In this document: positions 1 to 8,092 of the stretch, in pieces
Position numbering within the stretch: the first letter of the stretch is position 1
Layout of the letters: every line of letters starts with the position of its first letter
From: Chlorobiota bacterium
GTDB taxonomy: Bacteria; Bacteroidota; Ignavibacteria; SZUA-365; JAADGX01
NCBI GenBank assembly: GCA_013152135.1
Contig: JAADGX010000324.1
Location: 1 to 18,292 of the forward strand
Length of the DNA: 18,292 nt
Reading direction: 5' to 3'
Notes under the pieces: generated by a model
What the model was told of the DNA's origin: nothing
The model's database searches: none
What the model saw: the letters and a program-made list of their open reading frames with translations, nothing else
Made by a program: the position numbers and the translations under genes

Positions 1-858
1 ATCATACCCCACGTCCCGGAAAAATCGCATCGCCCCGCGGAATCCGAACAAGCCCAGGGCCGCGGGTGTCCCGTACTCGAAGCGGGCCGCGGTGTCGCGC
101 AATTCCTGCGAGTAGTTGAAGAAGTCGAAGGGATGCCGGACGCTCAGCCACCCGGCGTACGCGGGCTGCAGGCGATCCTGGAGTTCCTCGGTGACGTAGA
201 ACACGGCGACGCCCAGCGGTCCCATCATCCATTTCTGCACGCCCGCGCCGATGAAATCCACCGGTGTTTCCGAAACGTCGATGCGTAAGGGGCCGAGTCC
301 CTGGATGCCGTCCACGACCAGGAGCGCGTTTTTCTCGCGGCAGAGCGCGCCGATGGCCGCGAGGTCGGCCCGGTATCCCGACAGGAACTGCACGAAGCTG
401 ATTGCGACGACGCGGGTCCTCGGCGTCATGGCGTCTTCGATCATCTGGGGCGTAACGGCGCCGTTGACCGTCGGGAGGAATTTCACTTCCACGCCGTGGC
501 GTTTCTGGTTCAGCCAGGGATAGACGTTTGCGGGAAACTCGACGTCGTTGAGCAGTACTTCGTCGCCGGTACGCCAGGGGAGGCCGGAGGCCACGAGGCT
601 CAAGGCCTCGCTGGTGTTGCGGCCGAAGCCGACGCGTTCCGGACGGGTGGAGAGGAACGCGGCCATCATGCCGCGCAGGTCGTGCGAGGTTTCGAGCATT
701 TCCTCGAACATCCCGATCTTGCCCGCGGAACGCCCCTCGAGGTACGCCGTGATTTCGCCGGTCACGTAGTCCGACAGCGGCGATACGGCGGCGTGGTTGA
801 GGTAAATGTTCCCCGTTTCGAGGAACGGAAAATGTGAACGGATTTCGGAAATGGTCAT
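1..858 (-). CDS. Class V aminotransferase (cysteine desulfurase/selenocysteine lyase-like), C-terminus outside window
   Basis: This is a PLP-dependent fold-type I enzyme of the class V aminotransferase family. The first 286 codons are present; the 3' end lies beyond base 1. The reading frame is open from ATG at 858 to the edge. Visible family motifs are NHAAVSPLS near residue 21, GFGRNTSEAL in the cofactor phosphate region, VVDGIQGLG with the PLP-ring aspartate at about residue 183, and GAGVQKWMMGPLG with the Schiff-base lysine at about residue 209. The substrate cannot be fixed because the C-terminal part, including any desulfurase catalytic cysteine loop, is missing. The start codon sits in an ATGA overlap with the stop of the OstA-like gene upstream (858-855), so the pair is probably one transcript with coupled translation. 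Family assignment is firm; calling it a desulfurase rather than another class V lyase or transaminase would be inference. Confidence 0.9.
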   Translation of the reverse strand, partial: MTISEIRSHFPFLETGNIYLNHAAVSPLSDYVTGEITAYLEGRSAGKIGMFEEMLETSHDLRGMMAAFLSTRPERVGFGRNTSEALSLVASGLPWRTGDEVLLNDVEFPANVYPWLNQKRHGVEVKFLPTVNGAVTPQMIEDAMTPRTRVVAISFVQFLSGYRADLAAIGALCREKNALLVVDGIQGLGPLRIDVSETPVDFIGAGVQKWMMGPLGVAVFYVTEELQDRLQPAYAGWLSVRHPFDFFNYSQELRDTAARFEYGTPAALGLFGFRGAMRFFRDVGYD

Positions 859-2183
859 GGTGTCGCTGTCTGGTGTTGGAAACTGGAGGGGAGATCGGAA
901 TAAGCCGGGCGGTCGGCGCGCCAATGGAAGCCCTCGAGATTGAAAGTCGATTCCCGGTTCGCCACGAGTTTCTCGGGGTAGTACACGCCTTCGACTCCGC
1001 CGGCGGTGCGTATGACGTCGGCCTTGCCGTCCTTGAACGTGATCACCATGCGGTCGCCCGATTCCCGGCGGACCCCGTTGAGCGCCCTGCCGTCGTAGAG
1101 CCAGTACAGGCTGATGGCGTTTCCCTCGATCTCGATGCGGTGGAGCTTGTGCTTGCTGAAGAACAGGCTGACGACGTTGCCCTCGGTCTGATCGAAACGG
1201 CCGGGAGGCCCGAGCGTGTCTCCGGATTCGGGTTTGCTTTTCGAAGCGGCGAACGCCTCCCGGTGTGCTTCCATTTTTTCCACGGCGTTGCTCGAAAACG
1301 TGACCGCGATCGAGTCCGCGGTGATCTGGGTGTCCCGGTACCAGACCACGGGATCGTAACGCAAGACGGCGAGGCTGTCGTTGCGGAACATGACGGCCAG
1401 CTCCGCGCGCGCCGCCAGCTCGCCGCGCAGGATGCGGACGCTGTCGCGGGCGATGAACGTGTTGGTGGAATCCCGGTACGCTTCCATCCGGCCGCTCAGC
1501 ATGTGAAGCGTGTCGAGGCGCAGGGAATCCGGGGCGTTCCGGCGGGTGATGAACGTGGAATCGATCTGGCGCAGGTAGGGACTCCCGCTGACGAACGTCA
1601 CTTTGCGCCGGATGTACTGCACCACGCTGTCGCCCAGCATGAACGCGTTGTCCTCCTTGAACGCGATTTCAACGTTGCCCGTGGCGATGGCCTTGCTCGA
1701 GTCGCGCTCGTACACGAGGTGGAGGGCGTGAATCTTCGTGCGCGGATCGTCCACCGTGACGTCCCCGATGAACACGGCGGTTTTCTTGTTGACGTCGTAT
1801 TCGCCGGAGGCGGCGGTCAGCGTGGTGGAACCGTCGTTGACCTCGATGGGCGCGGAAGAGCGGGCAAGGCGTGTATTGCCGAAGTACAGGCCGTGCGAGG
1901 TTTTCAGGGTCAGTGTGTCCTGGGTGATGACGACGTTGCCCAGGAGCTCGACCTGGTTCCGGTCCAGGAACTGGATCGCCCGGTCGCACCGGATAGACAC
2001 GTTGTCCTGTCGCAGGCGCACGTGTCCGATCAGCTCGCGGAACGCTTCGCCGCCGATCGTTTTTCCCACCAGGCTGTCGGCGTGTTCGACGACCATGGGT
2101 TTCGTTTCCTGGCCGCGCGCGGGGAATCGAGACAGGAGAAAACAGATCAGGCCAAAGAGTATGAGGAAAAATCGCGTGTTCAT
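855..2183 (-). CDS. OstA/LptA-like periplasmic protein, probable LPS transport or outer membrane biogenesis
   Basis: The protein has 442 residues. The N-terminus is a typical signal peptide (MNTRFFLILFGLICFLL, probable cleavage after FPARG). The rest is made of repeated short beta elements such as GHVRLRQDNVSIRCDRAIQF, ELLGNVVITQDTLTLKTSHG, ASGEYDVNKKTAVFIGDV and ATGNVEIAF. This 'G-x-V-x-hydrophobic ... D' repeat is the signature of the OstA/LptA beta-jellyroll that carries lipopolysaccharide across the periplasm. It is much longer than E. coli LptA (about 185 residues), as is common for OstA-like proteins of the Bacteroidota/Chlorobi group, and the second half may hold a further jellyroll or LptC-like segment. 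It is the first gene of a two-gene unit with the class V aminotransferase (ATGA overlap) and is divergent from the metallophosphoesterase. The family is well supported; the exact step in LPS transport is inferred. Confidence 0.82.
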   Translation of the reverse strand: MNTRFFLILFGLICFLLSRFPARGQETKPMVVEHADSLVGKTIGGEAFRELIGHVRLRQDNVSIRCDRAIQFLDRNQVELLGNVVITQDTLTLKTSHGLYFGNTRLARSSAPIEVNDGSTTLTAASGEYDVNKKTAVFIGDVTVDDPRTKIHALHLVYERDSSKAIATGNVEIAFKEDNAFMLGDSVVQYIRRKVTFVSGSPYLRQIDSTFITRRNAPDSLRLDTLHMLSGRMEAYRDSTNTFIARDSVRILRGELAARAELAVMFRNDSLAVLRYDPVVWYRDTQITADSIAVTFSSNAVEKMEAHREAFAASKSKPESGDTLGPPGRFDQTEGNVVSLFFSKHKLHRIEIEGNAISLYWLYDGRALNGVRRESGDRMVITFKDGKADVIRTAGGVEGVYYPEKLVANRESTFNLEGFHWRADRPAYSDLPSSFQHQTATP

Positions 2184-2267
2184 GGCGTTTCAAGGTACGA
2201 AAAAGGTGGAAATGATTCCGAACAGTCGTATTTTGTGATGACCTTTAGTATCGCTTATTCAGGCTCC
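2184..2267. promoter_or_regulatory. Divergent intergenic region, presumed promoters
   Basis: These 84 bases separate the OstA-like gene (minus) from the metallophosphoesterase (plus) and must hold the start signals for both unless the latter is read through from elsewhere. The stretch is AT-richer than its surroundings. I see no convincing -35/-10 pair on either strand and no strong Shine-Dalgarno site before 2268. Confidence 0.3.
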
Positions 2268-2969
2268 ATGCGCATAGCAATCATTTCTGACATTCACGGC
2301 AACCGGGAAGCCCTGGACACGGCTTTGGAGGACATCACCCACCGCGGCGTCGATTCCGTGGTATGTCTCGGAGACATTGTCGGTTACGGCCCGGACCCCG
2401 GGTACTGCATCGAGCGGGTTCGGGACGAGACGAGCAACGTCGTACTGGGGAACCACGACGAGGCCGTGTTCTGGCCGCAGAAGAGCATGGATTTCAACCA
2501 CGTGGCAAGGGCGGCGGTGCAATGGACCATCCGGAACCTGAACGAGGATCAGACGACGTACCTGAAAAACCTGCCCCGGTCGCTGTCGATGCAGGATATC
2601 CTGTTCGTGCACTCGGCGCCCGGCGACGCGGGCCGCTGGCCGTATATCTTTTCGAATTTCGAGGCCCGCATGTATTTCTCGAAGTTCAAGGAACGGCTGG
2701 CGTTCGTCGGGCATTCCCACGTTCCCGGCATCTTCGCCGAGGAACCGTCGGTTGCGGATTTCAACGGTCACGACCGGTTCATCATCAACGTGGGGAGCAT
2801 CGGTCAACCCCGCGACCGTGACAAGCGCCTGAGTTACGGCATATTGGACACGGTGGCGGCGACGTACGAGAACATCCGCCTGGACTACGACGTGCAGACC
2901 ACCGCGTCGAAGATACTGGAAAACGGTCTGCCGGCTTCGCTGGCGGAACGCTTGTTCGTAGGCCGCTGA
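2268..2969 (+). CDS. Calcineurin-like metallophosphoesterase (YfcE/COG0639 type)
   Basis: A 233-residue cytosolic phosphoesterase with a two-metal centre. All five metal/phosphate motifs are present: SDIHGN (D8, H10), LGDIVGYGPDP (G35-D36), VLGNHDEA (N62-H63), FVHSAP (H115) and VGHSHVP (G148-H149-S150-H151). The C-terminal GSIGQPRDRD is typical of this bacterial subfamily, which includes enzymes active on phosphodiesters, cyclic nucleotides or dinucleotide polyphosphates; the substrate here is unknown. I chose ATG 2268 because MRIAIISDIHG begins at the first core strand. An in-frame ATG at 2238 would add ten residues unlike the family, and the frame stays open far upstream only because it is antisense to the OstA-like gene. 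The following gene unit has its own promoter, so this looks monocistronic. Confidence 0.9.
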   Translation: MRIAIISDIHGNREALDTALEDITHRGVDSVVCLGDIVGYGPDPGYCIERVRDETSNVVLGNHDEAVFWPQKSMDFNHVARAAVQWTIRNLNEDQTTYLKNLPRSLSMQDILFVHSAPGDAGRWPYIFSNFEARMYFSKFKERLAFVGHSHVPGIFAEEPSVADFNGHDRFIINVGSIGQPRDRDKRLSYGILDTVAATYENIRLDYDVQTTASKILENGLPASLAERLFVGR

Positions 2970-2993
2970 GAACGTGTAATATGAGCGGCGCCC

Positions 2994-3037
2994 GGCATCG
3001 TGTTTTCCCGTCGCGCGCGTTTTTCCGCCGCGATGCC
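2994..3037 (+). terminator. Possible terminator-like stem after the phosphoesterase
   Basis: GGCATCG (2994-3000) and CGATGCC (3031-3037) can form a 7-bp stem around a 30-base loop, followed by TTTCC. The loop is long and the T-run short, so this is a weak candidate, though its position just after the stop codon fits. Confidence 0.28.
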
Positions 3038-3070
3038 TTTCCATTATTTGTTCGCGAATATCAATTCTAT

Positions 3071-3099
3071 TTGACACAGAAACCGTCATGTGCTATATT
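3071..3099 (+). promoter_or_regulatory. Sigma-70-type promoter for tRNA-Gln and prs operon
   Basis: A full-consensus -35 box TTGACA (3071-3076) is followed by a 17-base spacer and the -10 box TATATT (3094-3099). Transcription would start near 3106, about 47 bases before the tRNA. It lies in a locally AT-rich stretch. This is the strongest promoter-like sequence in the window. Confidence 0.85.
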
Positions 3100-3152
3100 T
3101 ACAAGTCCTATTATTTTGTGGTGAATTCCACAATCCTATAGGAAATCCTCAT

Positions 3153-3227
<75 letters not shown>

Positions 3228-3278
3228 TGTTTGGAACACGAACGATGAAGATAAGCCTGCGATAAGTAACGGAATACG

Positions 3279-4226
3279 ATGTTGGTTTTTAGTGGCCGCT
3301 CCAACCCGGAGCTGGCGGAGGAAATAGCTTCACATATCGGAGAACCCCTCGGGGGGGTCGACATCAAGACCTTCAGCGACGGGGAAATCTGGGTCAAGTA
3401 CCGGACGAATATCCGTGGGCGCGATGTGTTTATCATCCAGTCCACGTTTCCCTCCGCTGACAATCTCATGGAGTTGCTGCTTTTGATGGACGCGGCCAAG
3501 AGGGCGTCGGCGCGAAGGGTCAACGCGGTCATCCCGTATTTCGGGTACGCGCGCCAGGATCGCAAGGACCGTCCCCGCGTGGCTATTTCCGGCAAAGTGG
3601 TCGCGAACATCCTGACCAGCGCGGGCGCCGACCGGGTCATCACGATGGACCTGCACGCGCCGCAGATCCAGGGTTTCTTCGATATTCCGGTCGATCACTT
3701 GTATTCCTCGGCCGTCTTCATCCCGTATTTCATCGAGGCGAACATTCCCGACCTGACGGTGGTCTCGCCCGACGTCGGCGGCATCAAGATGGCGCGCGCC
3801 TATGCCAAGCGGCTCAACGCCGACCTGGTGGTGCTCGACAAGCGCCGTCCCGAACCGAACGTGGCCGAGGTCATGAACATCATCGGCGACGTCGAGGGGC
3901 GCAACGTGCTCATCGTCGATGATATCATCGATACGGGAGGAACGTTCACCCAGGCGGTGGAGGTGTTGTGCAAGGCCGGTGCGAAGGCGGTGTACGGCGC
4001 ATGTTCCCACGGGGTGTTCAGCGGCAAGGCGTACGAGCGGTTCGCCGGGGCCCAGTTGACGCGCCTGGCGGTAACGAACACCATCCCCCTTTCCGAAAAC
4101 ATGAAATCCCTCGACAACGTCGAGGTCATATCCGTCGCGCCTCTGTTCGCGGAGGCGATCAAGAGAACGCATTTGCATCAGTCAATCAGCTCCCTGTTTG
4201 ATGTTGATAAAGATAAAGTAATGTAG
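3279..4226 (+). CDS. prs: Ribose-phosphate pyrophosphokinase (PRPP synthetase)
   Basis: A 315-residue class I PRPP synthetase, normal length for the family. It makes PRPP from ribose 5-phosphate and ATP for purine, pyrimidine, His, Trp and NAD synthesis. Visible motifs are FSGRSNPEL near the start, FSDGEIWVKY (32-41), the regulatory flexible loop YFGYARQDRKDRP (87-99), the metal-binding MDLHAPQIQGFF (123-134), DKRRPEPN (187-194) and the PRPP-binding loop VLIVDDIIDTGGTF (210-223). ATG 3279 is fixed by an in-frame TAA at 3267, just four codons upstream. It is the first protein gene after tRNA-Gln, in the widespread order tRNA-Gln, prs, rplY, pth. Its stop codon overlaps the Shine-Dalgarno site of rplY. 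Confidence 0.97.
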   Translation: MLVFSGRSNPELAEEIASHIGEPLGGVDIKTFSDGEIWVKYRTNIRGRDVFIIQSTFPSADNLMELLLLMDAAKRASARRVNAVIPYFGYARQDRKDRPRVAISGKVVANILTSAGADRVITMDLHAPQIQGFFDIPVDHLYSSAVFIPYFIEANIPDLTVVSPDVGGIKMARAYAKRLNADLVVLDKRRPEPNVAEVMNIIGDVEGRNVLIVDDIIDTGGTFTQAVEVLCKAGAKAVYGACSHGVFSGKAYERFAGAQLTRLAVTNTIPLSENMKSLDNVEVISVAPLFAEAIKRTHLHQSISSLFDVDKDKVM

Positions 4227-4236
4227 GAGAAACAAG

Positions 4237-4884
4237 GTGTCAGAGTTAACGATCAACGCGCAAATCAGAAAGAACACGGGACGCACGGAGGCGAAACGCC
4301 TTCGCAGTACCGGAAACGTCCCTGGCGTATACTACCTTCATAACGATGTGAACTTTGCGGTCACGGTAAACGCACTGGAAATCCGGTCGCTTATCTTCAC
4401 CAAGCAGACACATGTCGTGAACCTGAAACTGGATGACGGAACGGAGCACCAGTGCGTGGTACGGGATATCCAGTTCGACCCGATCACGGATCAACCGGTT
4501 CACATCGATTTCATGGGCATCGAGGCCGGCGAAATGATCGAGATCGAAGTGCCCATCGAGCTGGTGGGCGTGCCCGAAGGTATTCGTATGGGCGGGCGTC
4601 TGCAGCAGACCCTGTCCCGGTTGGAAATCCGAACCGTGCCATCCAATATTCCCACCCACGTGTCCGTGGACATTTCTCATCTCAAGATCGGGGAATCCGT
4701 CCACGTCAGCGATTTCATAACAGCCGATTACACGATTATCACTGATCCGGAAATCCCCGTCGCCCACGTCGCCATGACGCGCAGCGTGGCGGAAGATGAA
4801 GTGGCCGAGCCGGAAGTCGGAGTGGAAGAAGAGGCGGAACCGGAAGTCATCACCAAGGGCAAGCAGGAAGAGGAAAAGGAATAG
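4237..4884 (+). CDS. rplY: 50S ribosomal protein L25, CTC (general stress protein) form
   Basis: A 215-residue protein that binds 5S rRNA in the large subunit. Residues 1 to about 95 form the L25 domain (start SELTINAQIRKNTGRTEAKR, then the VYY segment). About 100-185 form the CTC/TL5 C-terminal beta domain (IEIEVPIELVGVPEGIRMGG, then VSVDISHLKIGESVHVSD). The last 25 or so residues are a Glu-rich tail of the kind usual for long L25 proteins. The start is GTG at 4237, preceded at good spacing by AGGAG (4225-4229), which overlaps the prs stop codon; prs and rplY are therefore closely co-expressed. It is longer than E. coli L25 (94 residues), as expected for the CTC form. Confidence 0.95.
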   Translation: MSELTINAQIRKNTGRTEAKRLRSTGNVPGVYYLHNDVNFAVTVNALEIRSLIFTKQTHVVNLKLDDGTEHQCVVRDIQFDPITDQPVHIDFMGIEAGEMIEIEVPIELVGVPEGIRMGGRLQQTLSRLEIRTVPSNIPTHVSVDISHLKIGESVHVSDFITADYTIITDPEIPVAHVAMTRSVAEDEVAEPEVGVEEEAEPEVITKGKQEEEKE

Positions 4885-4913
4885 CAATCCCCCATTCAGG
4901 CATCGAACGTTTT

Positions 4914-5528
4914 TTGCAAGCGGAACCTGGCAATGACTGCATTCTCATCCTTGGCCTTGGGAATCCCGGAAAGGAATATCACGCAACGAGGCACAACATC
5001 GGTTTCATGGTGGTTGATGCCTTCGCCCGGCGACACGCGGCACAGGACTTTCAACCGGACGTGAATTTTTATCGAACCATAGCGCGGTATAACGAGCGGG
5101 ACGTGCTCCTGGCAAAGCCGATGACGTACATGAATGCCAGCGGAGAAGCGATGGAGGTCCTGGCGCGTCGCTACCGGCCTGCGCCGGATCAAATCATGGT
5201 CGTCTACGACGACGTCGATCTTCCGCTGGGCGCTATCCGGCTTCGGAAACAGGGAGGAAGCGGGGGACACCGGGGAATGGAATCCGTTATCGCGCATCTT
5301 GGGACGTTGGCCATCCCCCGGTTGCGATGCGGTATTGGGGCTCCGCCCGAGGGTATGGACACCGCGGATTACGTGTTGTCGCCTTTCGCACCGGAAGAAG
5401 AAAATACGGCGCGGGACATGGTTGATCGGGCGGTCAGCGCGCTGGAGAGCTGGATTGCCTCCGGTATTGAAAAGACCATGGCCGCGTACAACTATTCAGC
5501 ATCAAATCAGCAGGATTCATCCCTATGA
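4914..5528 (+). CDS. pth: Peptidyl-tRNA hydrolase
   Basis: A 204-residue Pth that recycles peptidyl-tRNAs released by stalled ribosomes. The catalytic and substrate residues are GLGNPG (Asn), TRHNIGF (catalytic His), KPMTYMNASG (Asn) and VYDDVDLPLG (Asp). Where E. coli has GGHNG with Asn114, this protein reads GGHRGMESV, a substitution at a residue known to contact tRNA/peptide. The start is uncertain: the first plausible codon is TTG 4914, giving MQAEPGNDCILILGLGNPG, with no clear Shine-Dalgarno site and no in-frame ATG before the core. The 29-base gap to rplY and the ATGA overlap with hppA (5525-5528) place it inside the operon. Function is firm. Confidence 0.95.
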   Translation: MQAEPGNDCILILGLGNPGKEYHATRHNIGFMVVDAFARRHAAQDFQPDVNFYRTIARYNERDVLLAKPMTYMNASGEAMEVLARRYRPAPDQIMVVYDDVDLPLGAIRLRKQGGSGGHRGMESVIAHLGTLAIPRLRCGIGAPPEGMDTADYVLSPFAPEEENTARDMVDRAVSALESWIASGIEKTMAAYNYSASNQQDSSL

Positions 5529-7519
5529 TTGAACTGTCCATGTACTATCCCGTTCTTGGTGTAGTTGGATTGATAGTCGCCTACGCCATCTTCCTTTTTG
5601 TACGGAAGCAGCCGCAGGGCTCCGATACCATGCGCGAGATCGCGGAGCAGATTCACCTGGGCGCTATGACGTTCCTGAGAAAGGAATACACCGCCCTCAT
5701 CGTGTTCGTCCTCGTGGTCTTCGTGCTTCTGATGGGTTTCCTCTCGTGGAAAACGAGTATAGCGTTTCTCAGCGGGGCGGCCTGTTCCATGATGGCGGGA
5801 TTTTTCGGCATGAAATCCGCGACGATTGCCAACGTGCGCACGACCGAAGCGGCGCGCTCTTCCGGGCAGTCGAAGGCGCTCATCGTTTCGTTCTTCGGCG
5901 GATCGGTCATGGGGTTGTCGGTAGCAAGCCTGGGCTTGCTGGGTGTGGGAATATTCTTCATTGTTTACGGTGTCGCTGACGCGGAATACATAAACGGCTT
6001 TGCCATGGGGGCGAGCTCGATCGCCCTGTTTGCGCGTGTTGGTGGAGGAATTTACACGAAGAGCGCGGACGTCGGTGCGGACCTTGTCGGCAAGGTTGAA
6101 GCGGGCATCCCTGAGGACGATCCCCGCAATCCCGCGGTTATTGCGGACAACGTGGGCGACAACGTGGGCGACGTGGCCGGAATGGGTGCGGATATCTTCG
6201 AGTCCTACGTGGGGTCCATGGTCGCCACCATCGCCATCGCGGCAACCGTCACGCTCGAGCCCTTCGCGGGCAATCGCCTTTTATACATGGGAGTTCCTCT
6301 GTTCATCACCGCCATGGGTCTCATAGCATCGCTGGTGGGCATCGGTTCCATCAAGTTGTTTTCAAAGGGTAATCCCGCGGTCGCCCTGCGCTATTCGTCT
6401 TTCATCAGCAACGCTCTTCTCCTGGTGGCGGCGGCAATCACTTTCAACGCGCTCGGTGTGAGCATGGGCGTCTTCTGGGCCTTGCTTTCGGGCGCCATCG
6501 CGGGGACGATCATCGGGTTGGTCACGGAGTACTACACGGGTGGCAAACCCGTTCTCCGGATTGCCAATGCGAGTAAAACCGGCGTGGCGACCAATATCAT
6601 TTCCGGTCTTGCCGTCGGGATGGAGAGCGTGGTGTTGCCCGTGCTGATCATCTGCGCGGCTATTTTCGTGGCGTTCATGGAAGCGAACATTTACGGGATC
6701 GCCATCGCTGCCGTCGGCATGCTGGCAACGGTCGGTATCACGATGTCCGTCGATGCTTACGGCCCCATCGCTGACAACGCTGGCGGTATTTCCGAGATGG
6801 CGGGGCTCGGTCCGGAGGTGCGCAAGATTACCGACAAGCTGGATTCGCTCGGCAATACGACCGCCGCAATCGGCAAGGGTTTCGCCATCGGCTCCGCCGC
6901 CCTCACGGCGTTGGCGCTGTTCTCTGCATACACCGCGGCGATCAAGCTTCATACGCCGGACTTCACGATCAACCTGACCAATCACACGGTGGTGATAGGA
7001 TTGCTGATCGGCGGGTTGCTCCCGTACCTTATCGCGGCCATTACCATGACGTCGGTTGGAAAGGCAGCGTTCGCCATGGTGGAAGAAGTGCGCAGGCAGT
7101 TCCGGGAAATCGCCGGTTTGATGGAAGGCACGGCCAAACCCGACACGACGCGTTGTATTGATATATCGACCACTGCGGCATTGAAGGAAATGATCTTACC
7201 CGGCCTGATCGCGGTCATTTCACCTGTCCTTGTCGGCTTCCTCCTGGGTCCCGAAGCGCTGGGCGGTTTGCTTGCTGGCGCCACGGTGTCCGGCGTGCTC
7301 CTGGCGCTGTTCATGGCCAACGCCGGCGGCGCATGGGACAATGCCAAGAAATACATCGAGCAGGGAAATCTCGGCGGCAAGGGTTCGGAGGTGCACAAGG
7401 CAGCCGTCGTGGGAGACACCGTGGGCGATCCGTTCAAGGATACATCCGGACCTTCGATGAACATCCTCATCAAGTTGATGTCCATCGTATCACTTGTAAT
7501 TGCCCCGTTACTTTTTTAG
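5525..7519 (+). CDS. hppA: Membrane-bound ion-translocating pyrophosphatase, K+-dependent, probably Na+-pumping
   Basis: A 664-residue integral membrane PPase with about 16 hydrophobic helices. It couples PPi hydrolysis to cation export. The PPi/Mg site is seen in EAGIPEDDPRNPA and IADNVGDNVGDVAGMGAD (192-223), a second acidic loop DAYGPIADNAGGISEM (410-425), and a C-terminal loop with VVGDTVGDPFKDTSG. GNTTAAIGKG (443-452) has Ala and Gly where K+-independent enzymes have Lys and Thr, so K+ dependence is predicted. DIFESYVG (223-230) carries Glu at the position of T. maritima E246 and Gly at the position of plant E301, the pattern of Na+-PPases and Na+,H+-PPases. The start overlaps the pth stop (ATGA). 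Family is certain; ion specificity is inferred from these residues. Confidence 0.95.
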   Translation: MIELSMYYPVLGVVGLIVAYAIFLFVRKQPQGSDTMREIAEQIHLGAMTFLRKEYTALIVFVLVVFVLLMGFLSWKTSIAFLSGAACSMMAGFFGMKSATIANVRTTEAARSSGQSKALIVSFFGGSVMGLSVASLGLLGVGIFFIVYGVADAEYINGFAMGASSIALFARVGGGIYTKSADVGADLVGKVEAGIPEDDPRNPAVIADNVGDNVGDVAGMGADIFESYVGSMVATIAIAATVTLEPFAGNRLLYMGVPLFITAMGLIASLVGIGSIKLFSKGNPAVALRYSSFISNALLLVAAAITFNALGVSMGVFWALLSGAIAGTIIGLVTEYYTGGKPVLRIANASKTGVATNIISGLAVGMESVVLPVLIICAAIFVAFMEANIYGIAIAAVGMLATVGITMSVDAYGPIADNAGGISEMAGLGPEVRKITDKLDSLGNTTAAIGKGFAIGSAALTALALFSAYTAAIKLHTPDFTINLTNHTVVIGLLIGGLLPYLIAAITMTSVGKAAFAMVEEVRRQFREIAGLMEGTAKPDTTRCIDISTTAALKEMILPGLIAVISPVLVGFLLGPEALGGLLAGATVSGVLLALFMANAGGAWDNAKKYIEQGNLGGKGSEVHKAAVVGDTVGDPFKDTSGPSMNILIKLMSIVSLVIAPLLF

Positions 7520-7534
7520 AATTTGAAAATTCCT

Positions 7535-7558
7535 GCTCCTCGTTCCACAACGGGGAGC
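7535..7558 (+). promoter_or_regulatory. Hairpin in rpsF leader
   Basis: GCTCCTCGTT (7535-7544) and AACGGGGAGC (7549-7558) form a 10-bp stem with one G-T wobble and a CCAC loop, 33 bases before the rpsF start. No T-run follows, so it is not an ordinary intrinsic terminator. It may be a leader structure; S6:S18 is known to autoregulate through an rpsF leader RNA in many bacteria, but I cannot show that this is that motif. Confidence 0.4.
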
Positions 7559-7591
7559 CATCTTGTACAATGACCGAAGGAAAGTATTGAC

Positions 7592-8038
7592 ATGGAAAAA
7601 CGCTTTTACGAAACAACGTTCATCGTGAATTCCAGTCTTGATGACGATCATATCGATAACATCATCAAGTCCGTGGAAGACATGATCACAAAGGCCGGGG
7701 GCACGATCGTGTCAACCGAACGCATCGGTCGCCGCCGCCTTGCCTACCCCATTGCCAAACGGAATAACGGGTACTACGTTTCACTGGAGTACGAGCTCGC
7801 GGATCCGTCTCTGGTAGCGAAGATGGAACGAACCTTTCATCACAACGAAGATATCCTGCGGGCGTTGACCTTGACTCTCTCGCCCCGGGAAGTTGCCGCC
7901 AAGCACAACCGCCAGGCGGAGGCGGCGATGCAGACGAAGCAGGCGGAACCCGCTTCCACCCAGAATGGAAACAACGGGGAAACCCCGGCGGCCGTGGAAA
8001 GCGATGCCGGTGACGCGCCGAGTAAAAACGCCGACTGA
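7592..8038 (+). CDS. rpsF: 30S ribosomal protein S6
   Basis: A 148-residue S6, which binds the platform of the small subunit as a partner of S18. The ferredoxin-like core covers about residues 1-95: YETTFIVNSSLDDD, GGTIVSTERIGRRRLAYPI (the RRLAYPI segment is diagnostic), NGYYVSLEYEL and NEDILRALTLTL. After about residue 100 comes a low-complexity tail rich in Ala, Gln, Asn and Glu (AAKHNRQAEAAMQTKQAEPA onward), likely disordered; such tails vary widely in S6. The start ATG 7592 follows AAGGA at 7576-7580 with somewhat long spacing. It heads an rpsF-ssb-rplI group, with rpsR absent from its usual place. Confidence 0.95.
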   Translation: MEKRFYETTFIVNSSLDDDHIDNIIKSVEDMITKAGGTIVSTERIGRRRLAYPIAKRNNGYYVSLEYELADPSLVAKMERTFHHNEDILRALTLTLSPREVAAKHNRQAEAAMQTKQAEPASTQNGNNGETPAAVESDAGDAPSKNAD

Positions 8039-8092
8039 TTACGATCCATCACGACTTATCAAGCGACGTATCAAAATACAAGTGGAGATGCT

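Noticed and set aside
834..2969. A 711-codon plus-strand open frame covering the OstA-like gene in antisense and joining the phosphoesterase
   Set aside because: The first 478 codons are antisense to a protein with a clear signal peptide and OstA repeats. The antisense product has no recognisable motif; only the part from 2268 is a real gene. High GC makes such open antisense frames common.
3330..4178. Long minus-strand open frame opposite prs
   Set aside because: Its His/Asp/Arg-rich product is the usual antisense shadow of a GC-rich gene, and prs on the plus strand is certain.
7543..7571. Possible promoter TTCCAC-17-TACAAT before rpsF
   Set aside because: The -35 match is poor and overlaps the leader hairpin. 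Without transcript data I would not call it.
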